Positions 54,166 through 63,856 of a DNA stretch of 64,000 nucleotides are shown here, piece after piece (position 1 is the first letter of the stretch; the number at the start of each line of letters is the position of its first letter). Source of the stretch: Variovorax sp. OV700 (GTDB lineage Bacteria > Pseudomonadota > Gammaproteobacteria > Burkholderiales > Burkholderiaceae_C); contig NZ_FNDR01000001.1 of the NCBI RefSeq assembly GCF_900099805.1, positions 1-64,000 of the forward strand, written 5' to 3'. The position numbers and the translations under genes are program-made. The notes beneath the pieces are model-generated. The model was not told the DNA's origin. It saw only the letters and a program-made list of their open reading frames with translations, and searched no databases.

Positions 54166-55012
54166 TGAAATTCCCGCGCTCGTACGCTATTGCCTCCCGG
54201 GATTGCGGGAAGCGCCGTTGCAGTTGCCCTCCCAACTGCGCCACAGCTTCGCGGTTGTTGAGCCGTCGTTCGATCTTGACGCCAAGCCAGAGCGTTTCGG
54301 CATTGGCCGAAGGACTGTTGTTGACGCGTCGGATGTAGAACTGCGCACGCTGCCATTCCTCGCGCTGCGCCAGCAACGAAGCCAGGTTGAGCCCGATCAC
54401 CGGATTGCCGGCGTCGATCTCGTAGGCCTGCATGAGGCTTCGCTCCGCCTCCGGACGCTGGCCGGCCCTGAGTTGGCAGACACCCTGCGTCATGAGCGTC
54501 TTGGCCCGGTCCGTGTAGCTCGGCACCGCAAGGGCAGCTGTGAACTGCTGCGCCGCATCGCCAAAGCGGTTCTGCTGGCACAGCAGCCAGCCATAGTTGT
54601 GCCGCACGTTGGGATCGCGCGGGCTGATGGCAGTGGCGCGGCGGAAACTGTCTTCGGCCATGCCGGCGTCCTCGAGCCGCATGTAGACGAGGCCGCGCAG
54701 GTTGTAGGCGTCGGCGTTGTTGGGGTCGGCGGCCAGTGCCTGCTTGATCTCGTCGAGCGCCACGGTGTTCTGGCCATGCTCGAAATAGCCCGAGGCCAGC
54801 TCCATGCGCAGCCGGGCGCGGCGTTGCCGGCTGGACTCGTCCGATTCGGTGACGATCTCGGTGCCCTTGCCGGAACTGGTATCGGCCAGACTGGTGGTGG
54901 TGGTGCGCGTATTGACGCAGCCTGCGAGCAGAAACGCCACGGCGACACCGGCAACGCTTGCGGCCAGCAGCCGCTGTGCGCTCGCGGTTGCCATCGGAAA
55001 GGCCATGCTCAT
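54158..55012 (-). CDS. pilW: Type IV pilus biogenesis/stability lipoprotein PilW (PilF)
   Basis: A 284-residue lipoprotein with lipobox LLAGC (C32) followed by about six TPR units (AYNLRGLVYMRLEDAGMAED, NYGWLLCQQNRFGDAAQQFT, LNLASLLAQREEWQRAQFYI). It matches PilW/PilF, the pilotin that helps assemble the secretin PilQ. I start at MSMAFPMATA (55012); the open frame beyond this runs into rlmN. It lies 4 bp after the rlmN stop, the same order as in Neisseria and Pseudomonas. Confidence 0.9.
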   Translation of the reverse strand: MSMAFPMATASAQRLLAASVAGVAVAFLLAGCVNTRTTTTSLADTSSGKGTEIVTESDESSRQRRARLRMELASGYFEHGQNTVALDEIKQALAADPNNADAYNLRGLVYMRLEDAGMAEDSFRRATAISPRDPNVRHNYGWLLCQQNRFGDAAQQFTAALAVPSYTDRAKTLMTQGVCQLRAGQRPEAERSLMQAYEIDAGNPVIGLNLASLLAQREEWQRAQFYIRRVNNSPSANAETLWLGVKIERRLNNREAVAQLGGQLQRRFPQSREAIAYERGNFND

Positions 55013-55016
55013 TGGG

Positions 55017-56168
55017 TCAATGCTCCTGGGGGACGGTCTTGCGAACCGGATGCAAAACAACAGGGCGCTCCGAAACGACGCGGCGCTGGGCCATGCGTTC
55101 GGCCGCGCGGGTACGGTCCTTGACATCGCCGGCCAGCTGTCCGCAAGCGGCATCGATGTCGTCGCCGCGCGTCTTGCGCACGGTGGTCACCAGGCCCGCC
55201 TCGCTCAGCGTCCTGGCGAATGCCAGCACGCGCGGCTGCGGCGAACGCAGGAGGCCCGAGGCCGGAAACGGGTTGAATGGAATCAGGTTGAACTTGCACG
55301 AGATGCCATGGGCGCGGACGAGTTCCACCAGCTGCCGCGCGTGCTCGGGCTGGTCGTTGACGCCGTCGAGCATGCAGTACTCGAAGGTGATGAAGTCGCG
55401 CGGCGCATGCGCCAGATAGCGCTTGCAGGCCTCGATCAATTCGGCGATCGGATACTTGCGGTTGAGCGGCACGAGGTCGTCGCGCAACGCGTCGTTGGGC
55501 GCATGCAGCGACACCGCCAAGGCCACGGCGCAGTCAGTACCCAGGCGGTCGATCATCGGCACCACGCCGGAGGTCGACACCGTGACGCGGCGACGCGAGA
55601 GCCCGTAGGCGTTGTCGTCCAGCATGGTGCGCAGCGCGGGCACCAGAGCGGTGTAATTCTGCAGCGGCTCGCCCATGCCCATCATCACGACGTTGGAGAT
55701 GACACGTTCGCTGCGCTTCAGGTGCTTGCGCAGGAAATGCTCCGCAAACCACAGCTGGGCGACGATTTCGCCCGTGCTCAGGTTGCGGCTGAAGCCCTGA
55801 TGCCCCGTGGAGCAAAAACGGCAACCCACCGCGCAGCCGGCTTGAGACGACACGCACAGCGTGCCGCGGTCGTCTTCGGGAATGAATACGGCTTCGACGG
55901 CATTGCCGTCGCCGACGTCGAACAGCCACTTGATCGTGCCGTCCTTGGATTCGTGCTGCGTGAGGACAGAAAGGGCCTCCACGCGAGCGGTGGTGGCGAG
56001 CTTTTCGCGCAGCGACTTGGCCAGATCGGTCATCTGGGCGAAGTCGCTGGCGCCACGCTGGTGGATCCAGCGGAACAGCTGCGTGGCGCGGAACCGCTTC
56101 TCGCCGAGCTTTTCGCAGAACGCAGCCAGCCCCTCGAGATCGAATTCGAGCAGGTTGGCCGTGGTCAT
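55017..56168 (-). CDS. rlmN: Dual-specificity 23S rRNA/tRNA adenine-C2 methyltransferase RlmN
   Basis: A 383-residue radical SAM enzyme with cluster ligands C112, C116 and C119 in [10 protein letters not shown], and a conserved C-terminal cysteine in [12 protein letters not shown] that forms the covalent RNA intermediate. The N-terminal accessory domain ([20 protein letters not shown]) is also typical. It methylates C2 of A2503 in 23S rRNA and A37 in some tRNAs. The C-terminus extends about 20 residues past the active cysteine. It follows ndk by 21 bp. Confidence 0.95.
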   Translation of the reverse strand: MTTANLLEFDLEGLAAFCEKLGEKRFRATQLFRWIHQRGASDFAQMTDLAKSLREKLATTARVEALSVLTQHESKDGTIKWLFDVGDGNAVEAVFIPEDDRGTLCVSSQAGCAVGCRFCSTGHQGFSRNLSTGEIVAQLWFAEHFLRKHLKRSERVISNVVMMGMGEPLQNYTALVPALRTMLDDNAYGLSRRRVTVSTSGVVPMIDRLGTDCAVALAVSLHAPNDALRDDLVPLNRKYPIAELIEACKRYLAHAPRDFITFEYCMLDGVNDQPEHARQLVELVRAHGISCKFNLIPFNPFPASGLLRSPQPRVLAFARTLSEAGLVTTVRKTRGDDIDAACGQLAGDVKDRTRAAERMAQRRVVSERPVVLHPVRKTVPQEH

Positions 56169-56189
56169 GAAATCAGCCGGGATACGGCT

Positions 56190-56615
56190 TCAGCGCGCGT
56201 AGACGTTGAGGCCGGCGAAGAAGAAGGCCACTTCGTTCGCTGCGGTTTCAGCAGCGTCCGAACCGTGCACGGCGTTGGCGTCGATGCTGTCGGCAAAGTC
56301 GGCGCGAATGGTGCCAGGGGCCGCCTTCTTGGGGTCGGTGGCGCCCATCAGGTCGCGGTTCTTGGCGATGGCGTTCTCGCCTTCGAGCACTTGCACGAAC
56401 ACGGGGCCGGAGATCATGAACTCGACCAGGTCCTTGAAGAAAGGACGCTCTTTGTGGACCGAGTAGAACTGCTCGGCTTCGTTGCGCGACAGATGCACCA
56501 GCTTGGCGGCGACGATCTTGAGGCCGGCAGCTTCGAAGCGGGAAACGATCTTGCCGATGACGTTCTTGGCGACGGCGTCGGGCTTGATGATGGAGAGGGT
56601 ACGTTCGATAGCCAT
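56190..56615 (-). CDS. ndk: Nucleoside diphosphate kinase
   Basis: A 141-residue enzyme of standard length with [16 protein letters not shown], the nucleotide site [18 protein letters not shown] and the phospho-accepting H117 in NAVHGSDA. It keeps nucleoside triphosphate pools balanced. It is the first gene of the ndk-rlmN-pilW-rodZ-ispG-hisS-yfgM-bamB-der run on the minus strand. The 151-bp gap upstream must hold the promoter. Confidence 0.96.
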   Translation of the reverse strand: MAIERTLSIIKPDAVAKNVIGKIVSRFEAAGLKIVAAKLVHLSRNEAEQFYSVHKERPFFKDLVEFMISGPVFVQVLEGENAIAKNRDLMGATDPKKAAPGTIRADFADSIDANAVHGSDAAETAANEVAFFFAGLNVYAR

Positions 56616-56709
56616 TGAAGTGCTTCCTGAGCTTTGATTTTGAAGTGTTTTGTCACAACTGCAACGAATTTGTTGCGTCGTACGTCGACAAAGCCTCTGA
56701 TTTTAACCG

Positions 56710-56752
56710 GCGCAGCCCCCGGGATTGGTGAAAACCCCGCGAAAGGCTGCGC
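56710..56752 (-). terminator. Hairpin terminator candidate after the RluB-like gene
   Basis: GCGCAGCC and GGCTGCGC (56710-56717 and 56745-56752) form an 8-bp stem with an inner CGGG/CCCG stem, 14 bp after the stop codon of the pseudouridine synthase gene. The following TTAAAA is a poor T-tract, so termination strength is uncertain. Confidence 0.4.
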
Positions 56753-56766
56753 TGAACTGCTGGCTT

Positions 56767-58569
56767 TCAGCGTCCGCGGCGCCGATTTCCGCCCGGCCCG
56801 CCGCCACCGCCGCCACCGCCGCCGAAACCGCCGCCCGACGGGCCGCCGCCGCGGCGCCCCGGTCCCTGGCGCTGTTCCTTGCGCTGGCGTGAAAAGCTGT
56901 CGGCACCGATGTAACCGAGCGAGGTCTTCATCGGATCGGGTTGGTTCGCGCCACTTGGCGGACGTTCGTCGCCCTGGCGGTTGCCGCGGTTGCTGCTGTT
57001 GTTGTTGTTGCCACGGCGTCCTTGCGGCGGCATGCCTGCATTACCACCACCGCCACCGCCGCCCCGGTTGGCGCGCCCTCCGCGCTCGCCGCGCGGCGGC
57101 CGGCCGTCGCCCAGCGGATTCGGTATGGGTGCGTCGCGGCCCTCATCGCGCGGCGGCTGGCCGCCACCGGCATTGCGATTGCCGCGCCGCTTCTTGTTGC
57201 GGCCGTTCCGGCCGCCGCCCGCGCCGTCTTGTCCGCCCGGGCCGCGTTGTTGCTGCTGCGGGGGACGCGGTGCGCCGCCGCCCGACGCCTGGAACAGCGC
57301 GTTGATGTCGCGTTCGTCCAGCTCCATCCAGGCGCCACGCTTCAGGCCGCGCGGCAGCACCATGGCACCGTAGCGGATGCGGATCAGGCGGCTGACCGCG
57401 TGGCCCACCGATTCGAACAGGCGCCGCACTTCGCGGTTGCGGCCTTCGGAGATGGTGACGCGGTACCAGTGGTTGGAGCCCTCGCCGCCGCCCTCTTCGA
57501 TGGTGCCGAACTGGGCCATGCCGTCATCGAGCCGAACGCCTTCGAGCAGGCGCTTTTTCTCCTCGGCATCGAGCGCGCCCAGCACGCGCACCGCGTATTC
57601 GCGCTCCAGGCCGAAGCGGGGGTGCATCAACTGGTTGGCCAGGTCGCCGGAGCTGCTGAACAGCAGCAGGCCTTCGGTGTTCAGGTCAAGTCGGCCGACC
57701 GATTGCCACTTGCCCTGCTGAAGACGCGGCAGCTTGCGGAATACCGTGGGGCGGTTCTGCGGGTCGTCATGCGTCACGACTTCGCCGACAGGCTTGTGGT
57801 ATGCGATGACGCGCGGCGGAGGCGGCGCAATGCGGTAGCGGATCGGCTTGCCGTTGATCTTGACCTGGTCGCCGTACTGGATGCGCTGGCCGATGTGGGC
57901 CGGCTCGTTGTTGACCGAGATGCGGCCCTGAAGAATCAGCTGCTCCATCTCGAGACGCGAGCCCAGGCCCGCTTGCGCCAGCACCTTGTGCAGCTTGGGC
58001 GAATCGGCTTCGGGCAGCAGCACCCGCTTGAGCGGCGGGACCTCGGGGCTCTCTTCGTCGGCATCGAACTGGCCAGAGATGACGTCCGCGAAACGGATGG
58101 GCTCCGGCGGCGGCGCATTGCGCTGCTCGCGCTCGGCGGCCCGGCGTGCGCGGTCGAGGTCGTCCTCTTCCTCGTCGGGCTCTTCTTCCTCTTCTTCGTC
58201 GTCGTCATGGGCGCTGCCGCGGGCAGGTTCTTCGACGCGACGCTCCGGGCGCTCTGCATCTGCGGCGGTAGCCGCAACCTCGACTGGAGCCTCGGAGACC
58301 GGAGCAGCGGCCGGGGCCGCATCCGTCACAGGCTCGGAAACCTCGGCAGCCGCGGGTGCTGCGGCGTCGCCTTCGACGGCCTGCTCTGCGGCCTTCTTCC
58401 GGCGCGGGCGCCGTTTCTTGGGAGCTTCGCCCTCGCCGGCCGCCGTGGATTGGACATCCGCGCCAGCGACCGAAGACTGGCCGGACGCTTCCGTCGTCCC
58501 CGCTTCGTTTTTCTCGGCTTCGGGCGGGACCGGCACGATGGCCGCGTCGTCGATGTCGGAGGAGCTCAT
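56767..58569 (-). CDS. rluB: RluB-type 23S rRNA pseudouridine synthase with long disordered tails
   Basis: A 600-residue protein; the enzyme core is only about residues 190-425. It comprises an S4 RNA-binding domain ([20 protein letters not shown]) and the RsuA/RluB catalytic domain with the active aspartate D295 in [13 protein letters not shown]. The N-terminal 190 residues are acidic and Ala-rich (with a run of Glu/Asp near 122-138). The C-terminal 170 residues are Gly/Arg/Asn/Pro-rich with RGG-like repeats. RluB makes pseudouridine 2605 in 23S rRNA. It overlaps scpB by 4 bp (ATGA), a common pairing. Confidence 0.9.
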   Translation of the reverse strand: MSSSDIDDAAIVPVPPEAEKNEAGTTEASGQSSVAGADVQSTAAGEGEAPKKRRPRRKKAAEQAVEGDAAAPAAAEVSEPVTDAAPAAAPVSEAPVEVAATAADAERPERRVEEPARGSAHDDDEEEEEEPDEEEDDLDRARRAAEREQRNAPPPEPIRFADVISGQFDADEESPEVPPLKRVLLPEADSPKLHKVLAQAGLGSRLEMEQLILQGRISVNNEPAHIGQRIQYGDQVKINGKPIRYRIAPPPPRVIAYHKPVGEVVTHDDPQNRPTVFRKLPRLQQGKWQSVGRLDLNTEGLLLFSSSGDLANQLMHPRFGLEREYAVRVLGALDAEEKKRLLEGVRLDDGMAQFGTIEEGGGEGSNHWYRVTISEGRNREVRRLFESVGHAVSRLIRIRYGAMVLPRGLKRGAWMELDERDINALFQASGGGAPRPPQQQQRGPGGQDGAGGGRNGRNKKRRGNRNAGGGQPPRDEGRDAPIPNPLGDGRPPRGERGGRANRGGGGGGGNAGMPPQGRRGNNNNSSNRGNRQGDERPPSGANQPDPMKTSLGYIGADSFSRQRKEQRQGPGRRGGGPSGGGFGGGGGGGGGPGGNRRRGR

Positions 58570-59426
58570 TGGTTTTTTCCGGGGGAAACAGCGTGGGGAT
58601 CGGCCTCGTCGGGCGACGGGACTTCGGATTCGAGTTCAGCGGGAAGCTCGACTTCCGGGACGGCCGGGATTTCTGCGGGCTCTTCAGTGGAAGCCGCATC
58701 CTCGGCGAATTGCGCAGCGGCAGCTTCAACGGCTTCGACGGCCTCGGCCGCTTCGGGGGCTTCGGCGGACGGCAAGGCAAGTTCGGTGTCTGCTTCCAGC
58801 TCCGCTTGCGTCATGGCGGAAGCATCGGCATCGGAGTCACCGGAAACGTCCATTGGCAGCCCCGGCTGGTTGCCCGAGGCCTGGTCGAGCGCATCGACGA
58901 GCGCCGCCTGCTGCGCCGGCGTCTCGATCAGCGGCAGCTGGTCGAGGGATCCCAGGCCGAGGTCGTCGAGAAACTGGCGCGTGGTGGCATAAAGCGCGGG
59001 CCGGCCGACGGTTTCGCGGTGGCCGATCACCTCGACCCAGCCGCGGTCTTCGAGCTGCTTCAGGATGAGCGAGTTGATGGTGACGCCGCGAATGTCTTCC
59101 ATGTCGCCGCGCGTGACCGGCTGGCGGTAGGCAATGATGGCCAGCGTTTCGAGGGCGGCGCGCGTATAGCGCGGCGGCTTCTCGGGATGCAGGCGATCGA
59201 GGTGGTCGCGCATCTCGGGCCGGCTCTGAAAGCGCCAGCCGCTGGCGACGTTCACCAGCTCCAGGCCGCGTTGCGCCCAGTCTTCCTGCAGTTCAAGCAA
59301 CAGCACCTTGATGGTGTCCGCACCCAGCTCGTCGTCGAACAGCACGCGCATCTCGCGCACTGGCAGCGGCTGGCTCGAACAGATCAAGGCGGTTTCGAGA
59401 ATGCGCTTGGCATCCGCCGTATTCAT
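58566..59426 (-). CDS. scpB: Segregation and condensation protein B
   Basis: A 286-residue protein with the two winged-helix domains of ScpB ([40 protein letters not shown], core [30 protein letters not shown]) in the first 190 residues, then an acidic, Ala/Glu/Pro-rich tail to the end. ScpB joins ScpA on SMC to form bacterial condensin. No scpA gene is in the window. It is translationally coupled to the RluB gene. Confidence 0.93.
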   Translation of the reverse strand: MNTADAKRILETALICSSQPLPVREMRVLFDDELGADTIKVLLLELQEDWAQRGLELVNVASGWRFQSRPEMRDHLDRLHPEKPPRYTRAALETLAIIAYRQPVTRGDMEDIRGVTINSLILKQLEDRGWVEVIGHRETVGRPALYATTRQFLDDLGLGSLDQLPLIETPAQQAALVDALDQASGNQPGLPMDVSGDSDADASAMTQAELEADTELALPSAEAPEAAEAVEAVEAAAAQFAEDAASTEEPAEIPAVPEVELPAELESEVPSPDEADPHAVSPGKNQ

Positions 59427-59553
59427 GGTTCGCGTTATCCGGGAAAAGGCGTCTCAGGGACGCTTGTTCAGAAGGATGGAAGAAGGCGCTGCCGGCACGC
59501 GGCGAGTGCAACGCAAGGCCGGCATCGGGGTGGCCGGCGCGGCCCTCGGGCCG

Positions 59554-60579
59554 TCAGGCGCGATTGTAATCCAGCCCCCAGGCCTGCAACGCATGAACGA
59601 GATCGGCGGGCGGAAGAGAGCGGAACTCCATCGGCGCCTGCGTGACGGGATGCACGAACGCAAGCCTGAAGGCATGCAGCGCCTGCCGCTCCAGACCCGC
59701 GGCCGGCGCCCCTCCGTAGAGGGCGTCGCCAACCAGCGGATGCCCGATCGACGCCATGTGCACGCGGATCTGGTGGGTCCGGCCGGTTTCGAGGGTGCAC
59801 CGCACGGCGCAGCCCTGGGCATTGCTGTCCAGCCGCTCGATGAGCGTGCGCGCCGTCTTGCCCGCGTGGCGCTCCAGATCGACCACGGCCATGCGCAAAC
59901 GGTTGCGCGGATCGCGGCCGATGGGTGCGTCCACCTGCCGGGCCGCGGCTCCTGTCCAGGGTTTGTGGCCGATGGCGAGGTATTGCCGCTTGACCTCGCG
60001 CGCCGCGATCAGCGCCACCATGGCATCCATGGCGGCGCGGGTACGCGCCACGACCATCAGCCCGCTGGTGTCGCGGTCGAGCCGGTGCACGATGCCTGCG
60101 CGCGGCAGCAGCGAAGCTTTTGGATCGAGCGCCAGCAGGCCGTTCAGCAGCGTGCCGCTCCAATGCCCCGGAGCCGGGTGCACGACAAGGCCGGCCGGCT
60201 TGTCGACGATGCGCAGGTGCTCGTCCTCGTGCACCGTGACGATGTCCATGGCCTCGGGCCGGAAGGCCTGGCTCTGGGGCGTCGGGCGCAACTCGATGCG
60301 CCCGGCCTGGCCGGCGCGAACGGTGGCGGAAGCCTTCTGCACCGTGCGCCCTTGCAGTTCCACGGCGGCGGCTTCGATCAGCTGTTGCAGATAGTTGCGA
60401 GAAAATTCCGGCACCAGCGCAGCCAGCGCGCGGTCCAGCCGCAGGCCATGTTCCGCCTCCCCTATGACGAAGGGCCGCAGTTCGCTGGGCTCGACCGGGT
60501 CAGCGCCCTCATCGACCTCGGCCGTGTCAGGGGCAATGTCCAGGGGGTCGGTCGATATAATTGAGGGCAACTGTTTCAC
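59554..60579 (-). CDS. rluD: 23S rRNA pseudouridine synthase RluD
   Basis: A 341-residue RluA-family enzyme: an N-terminal S4 domain (LRLDRALAALVPEFSRNYLQ, QAGRIELRP) and a catalytic domain with the active aspartate D168 in HRLDRDTSGLMVVA and LETGRTHQIRVHMASIGHPL. RluD modifies positions 1911, 1915 and 1917 in helix 69 of 23S rRNA. The frame starts with GTG at 60579, 14 bp from the divergent bamD start; a downstream start is possible because the first 40 residues are acidic and poorly conserved. Confidence 0.92.
   Translation of the reverse strand: MKQLPSIISTDPLDIAPDTAEVDEGADPVEPSELRPFVIGEAEHGLRLDRALAALVPEFSRNYLQQLIEAAAVELQGRTVQKASATVRAGQAGRIELRPTPQSQAFRPEAMDIVTVHEDEHLRIVDKPAGLVVHPAPGHWSGTLLNGLLALDPKASLLPRAGIVHRLDRDTSGLMVVARTRAAMDAMVALIAAREVKRQYLAIGHKPWTGAAARQVDAPIGRDPRNRLRMAVVDLERHAGKTARTLIERLDSNAQGCAVRCTLETGRTHQIRVHMASIGHPLVGDALYGGAPAAGLERQALHAFRLAFVHPVTQAPMEFRSLPPADLVHALQAWGLDYNRA
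60556..60561 (+). promoter_or_regulatory. -10 box of the bamD promoter
   Basis: A perfect TATAAT lies 33 bp before the bamD ATG, giving a leader of about 26 nt. I see no good -35 box at 16-18 bp spacing. The box falls inside the first codons of the divergent rluD frame, which either means overlapping signals or that rluD starts further in. Confidence 0.5.
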
Positions 60580-60593
60580 GAAAGCCGTATGTG

Positions 60594-61400
60594 ATGTTTC
60601 GCGCCAAATTATCGGTCCCCGCCTGGATCGCGCTCAGCGCGGTAGCGCTGCTTGCAGCCGGCTGCTCTTCCACCAGCGTCGACAAGACGGCGAACTGGAG
60701 CCCCAACCGCATCTACGCGGAAGCCAAGGACGAAGCCGGTTCCGGCGCCTACGACAAGGCCGTGCCGCTGTACGAGAAGCTCGAAGGCCGCGCCGCAGGC
60801 ACGCCGCTCGCGCAGCAAGCCCAGCTCGAAAAGGCCTACGCCCAGTACAAGTCGGGCGAAAAGGCCAATGCCATTGCCACCATCGATCGCTTCCTGAAGC
60901 TGCACCCGGCCAGTCCGGCGCTCGATTACGCGCTCTACCTCAAGGGCGTGATCAACTTCAACGACGACCTGGGCATGTTCGCCTTCCTGACGCGCCAGGA
61001 CCTGTCCGAACGCGACCAGAAGGCCGCCAAGGAATCGTTCGAATCGTTCAAGGAGCTGGCAACGCGCTTCCCCGATTCGCGCTACACGCCCGACGCGCGC
61101 CAGCGCATGAACTACATCGTGAACTCGCTCGCCCAGTACGAAGTGCACGTGGCGCGCTACTACTACTCGCGCGGCGCCTACCTCGCAGCCATCAATCGGG
61201 CGCAGCTTGCGCTTTCCGACTATCGCGAAGTGCCCGCGCTCGAAGAGGCCCTGTACATCATCGTCCGCTCCTACGATGCGCTCGGCATGAAGGACCTGCG
61301 AGACGACGCCCAGCGCGTGCTGACCACCAACTACCCGCAGAGCGAGTACCTGGCCCGCGGCTTCAAGGGCAAGGACGATCCGTGGTGGAAGGTCTGGTGA
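60594..61400 (+). CDS. bamD: Outer-membrane assembly lipoprotein BamD
   Basis: A 268-residue lipoprotein with lipobox LAAGC (C24) and five TPR-like units (IYAEAKDEAGSGAYDKAVPL, LEKAYAQYKSGEKANAIATI, YYSRGAYLAAINRAQLAL). BamD is the essential partner of BamA in outer-membrane protein insertion. I start at MFRAKLSVPA (60594); the frame extends 11 residues upstream from a TTG but would overlap the TATAAT box. An intrinsic terminator follows the stop codon. Confidence 0.95.
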   Translation: MFRAKLSVPAWIALSAVALLAAGCSSTSVDKTANWSPNRIYAEAKDEAGSGAYDKAVPLYEKLEGRAAGTPLAQQAQLEKAYAQYKSGEKANAIATIDRFLKLHPASPALDYALYLKGVINFNDDLGMFAFLTRQDLSERDQKAAKESFESFKELATRFPDSRYTPDARQRMNYIVNSLAQYEVHVARYYYSRGAYLAAINRAQLALSDYREVPALEEALYIIVRSYDALGMKDLRDDAQRVLTTNYPQSEYLARGFKGKDDPWWKVW

Positions 61401-61412
61401 TCCGGTAAAAAG

Positions 61413-61437
61413 AAGCCCTTCGGGGCTTTTTCTTTTT
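61413..61437. terminator. Intrinsic terminator after bamD
   Basis: AAGCCC-TTCG-GGGCTT (61413-61428) is a stable tetraloop hairpin followed by a T-rich run (TTTTTCTTTTT) on the plus strand. An A-rich run precedes it, so it may also end the convergent helicase transcript, whose stop is at 61493. Confidence 0.92.
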
Positions 61438-61492
61438 CTTCGTCTTCTCGATCTGGTCAGGCGCGCTTGCGACGACCCCGCGGCCTTCTTCT

Positions 61493-63550
61493 TCAGGCCG
61501 ACAGCGAATTCTTCAGTTCGGCGATGGCCGCCTCGAAATCCGCTTCGCTCTCCAGCCGCCGCATCGGTGGCAGCGCGGCCAGCAGCCGCCGGCCGTAGCC
61601 CATGGCAACCAGGCGGGTGTCGCAGATCGCAAGCACCCCGCAGTCCGTTTCGCGGCGAATCAGCCGCCCTGCCCCTTGCTTCAGCGCCACGGCCGCCTCG
61701 GGCAGCGAATAGTCGCTGAACGAACTGCGCCCCTGAGCTTCGAGGCGCTGCGAGCGCGCCTCCACCAAAGGGTCGTTGGGCGGAGGAAACGGCAGCTTGT
61801 CGATCACCACCAGCTGCAGCGCATCGCCCGGCGCATCGAAGCCTTCCCAGAACGATGCGGATGCGACCAGCACGCAGCCGACACGCCCCGCGTCCGCGCC
61901 TTCGCGGAAGCGGTCCATGAGCACGCGCTTGGGCAATTCGCCCTGGACCAGCACCTCGGGCCGCACGTCGGCTTCGAGCCGTTCGAACTGCTGCTTCATC
62001 TCGTCGCCGATGGCGCGCAAGGCACGCAGCGTGGTCGTCAGCACCAGCGTGCGGCCACCCAGTTCGGCAGCGCCGCGCGCCGCCAGTTGTGCCACGCGCA
62101 CGCTGTGCGCGGCATCGTTGGGTTTTGGAAACACGCGCGGCACGTAGAGCCCGGCCTGCGCTGCATAGTCGAACGGGCTCTGCACCCGCAGCACCTCGGC
62201 ATCGCCCAGGCCGCACGGCTCGGTGAACCAGCGCAGCGTGGGTTCGTCGCCCAGCGTGGCGGAGGTGAAGACCCAGGCGCGGCCGCTGTCTTCCGGCGCC
62301 GCGCGGCTGTCTTCCTCTTCGCCGTAAGCATTTCGATTGTCCCGATCGATCTTGAGCACGCGCGTGCGCATGGCCTCGGCGATGTCGAGCGGCGATTCGA
62401 CCAGGCGCAGCTGCGTACCCACGTCGACCCAGCGCACGGACTCCACCTCGCAGGGCAGCGCGAAACGCGCCGCACGCTTGGCGAGTTGCTGCGCCCGCTC
62501 GTGCAGGCGCACGAAATCCGGAGAGATCTCGCTGACGGTGTCGAGCCCTTCCGCTGCTAGCTCAAAGGCATGCTGCAGGGCATCGAGCGCACCCTGCCAG
62601 AGGTTCGGGTCGATGCCTTCAGGCGCCGGGCCGACCCAGCGCAGCTTGGTCCCGGGCCACTGCTTGCCGACCGCAAGGCGCAGCTCGCGCGCAGCACGCT
62701 CGACGCCCGCCACCAGTTGCTGCCAATCGACCAGCCCGCGCGCATGCTGCAAGCCCGCGCCGAGCAGATCGCGCGCGAAATCGAGCGCCTGCCCGCTGCC
62801 TAGCTGCGCCCCAAGAAACTGCACGCCGGTCTCGTTGAGCTGGTGGGCCTCGTCGAATACCACCACGCTCACCGTGGGCAGCAGCTCCGCCATGCCGGTC
62901 TCGCGCACCGCGAGGTCCGCGAAGAACAGATGGTGATTGATGACCACCACGTCGGCCGCGAGCGCCTCGCGCCGCGCCAGATTGACGTGGCAGGGCTTGA
63001 ACTGCGGGCATTGCGCGCCAAGGCAGTTCTCGCGCGTGGAAGTGATGAGGGGAATGAGCGGCGAGCGCTCGTCAAGCCCCGGCAGCTCGGCCAGGTCGCC
63101 GGTCCGGGTGGCTTTGGACCATTGCTCGATCTTGGCGAGCGTTCGCAGGCTGCCCCGCTCGGGCAGCGAGGCATCGTGGCGAGCCAGGTCGAGCCGGTGC
63201 AGGCACAGATAGCTCGCACGGCCCTTGAGCAGCGCCGTTCGAACCGGCAGTTCGAGCGCCTCGACCAGGCGCGGCAGGTCGCGGCCGAACAATTGGTCCT
63301 GCAGGGTCTTGGTGGCGGTGGACAACAGCACGCGCTCGCCGCTCAGCAAGGCTGGCACGAGGTACGAAAAGGTCTTGCCGACGCCTGTTCCGGCCTCGAC
63401 CACCAGCACGCCTCCCTCTTCGATGGTGCGGGCGACGGCCAGCGCCATTTCGGTTTGTCCCCCGCGTTCGCGGAACTGCTCGGCCGCGCGGGACAGGACG
63501 CCTCCCTGCGCGAAGGCGTCGCGCACCTTGTCCTCGAGTGTTTCGGTCAC
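61493..63550 (-). CDS. dinG: ATP-dependent DNA helicase, DinG/YoaA type
   Basis: A 685-residue superfamily 2 (XPD-like) helicase with Walker A AGTGVGKT (53-60), DEAH box VVFDEAHQLNE and motif VI GAGRLIRRETD. Four cysteines that would hold a [4Fe-4S] cluster lie in YLCLHRL and ENCLGAQCPQFKPC. This fits YoaA/DinG helicases that unwind damaged or R-loop DNA. It begins with GTG at 63550 and overlaps the upstream DUF465 stop by 4 bp (GTGA). The frame continuing to 63946 is a shadow of that gene. Confidence 0.9.
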   Translation of the reverse strand: MTETLEDKVRDAFAQGGVLSRAAEQFRERGGQTEMALAVARTIEEGGVLVVEAGTGVGKTFSYLVPALLSGERVLLSTATKTLQDQLFGRDLPRLVEALELPVRTALLKGRASYLCLHRLDLARHDASLPERGSLRTLAKIEQWSKATRTGDLAELPGLDERSPLIPLITSTRENCLGAQCPQFKPCHVNLARREALAADVVVINHHLFFADLAVRETGMAELLPTVSVVVFDEAHQLNETGVQFLGAQLGSGQALDFARDLLGAGLQHARGLVDWQQLVAGVERAARELRLAVGKQWPGTKLRWVGPAPEGIDPNLWQGALDALQHAFELAAEGLDTVSEISPDFVRLHERAQQLAKRAARFALPCEVESVRWVDVGTQLRLVESPLDIAEAMRTRVLKIDRDNRNAYGEEEDSRAAPEDSGRAWVFTSATLGDEPTLRWFTEPCGLGDAEVLRVQSPFDYAAQAGLYVPRVFPKPNDAAHSVRVAQLAARGAAELGGRTLVLTTTLRALRAIGDEMKQQFERLEADVRPEVLVQGELPKRVLMDRFREGADAGRVGCVLVASASFWEGFDAPGDALQLVVIDKLPFPPPNDPLVEARSQRLEAQGRSSFSDYSLPEAAVALKQGAGRLIRRETDCGVLAICDTRLVAMGYGRRLLAALPPMRRLESEADFEAAIAELKNSLSA

Positions 63551-63750
63551 GCGGGTTCTCTTGGATCGAGCACGTTCTCGAGCCGCGCGATCTGGTCGCG
63601 CAGCGCAAGTCGGCGTTTTTTCAAGCGCCGCAGCAGCAGTTCGTCTTGCGGCGAAGCCTCGGCCAGGCGGTCGATGGTGGCGTCGAGGTCGGCATGCTCG
63701 ATGCGCAGCTCGATCAATTGGCGGGAAAGGGAATGGAGATTGGAGTCCAA
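63547..63750 (-). CDS. DUF465 small coiled-coil protein (YdcH-like)
   Basis: A 67-residue, highly charged helical protein: DSNLHSLSRQLIELRIEHAD, then LLLRRLKKRRLALRDQIARL. The pattern matches DUF465/YdcH, found widely in proteobacteria and of unknown function. The conserved N-terminus begins at a TTG codon (63750) after AAATCT-free sequence, so the start is inferred from family fit. Its stop overlaps the helicase start. Confidence 0.85.
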   Translation of the reverse strand: MDSNLHSLSRQLIELRIEHADLDATIDRLAEASPQDELLLRRLKKRRLALRDQIARLENVLDPREPA

Positions 63751-63856
63751 CGGTGGCGATGCGACGTATTCCGCCGCAGCTCGTGTTCACTCGATAATAC
63801 GTCCTGGTTCGACCTCCCGAGAAGATAGAAAGCGCGCCGCTGGCGCATTTGCGCTC

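Noticed and set aside
56800-57280. Repeated GGC/CCG tracts resembling a repeat array
   Set aside because: They encode the Gly/Arg/Asn-rich tail of the RluB-type enzyme in frame; there are no spacers or constant direct repeats as in CRISPR.
56941-58992. Long plus-strand frames over rluB and scpB
   Set aside because: They come from the complement of Gly-, Glu- and Ala-rich coding repeats; low complexity with no ribosome sites.
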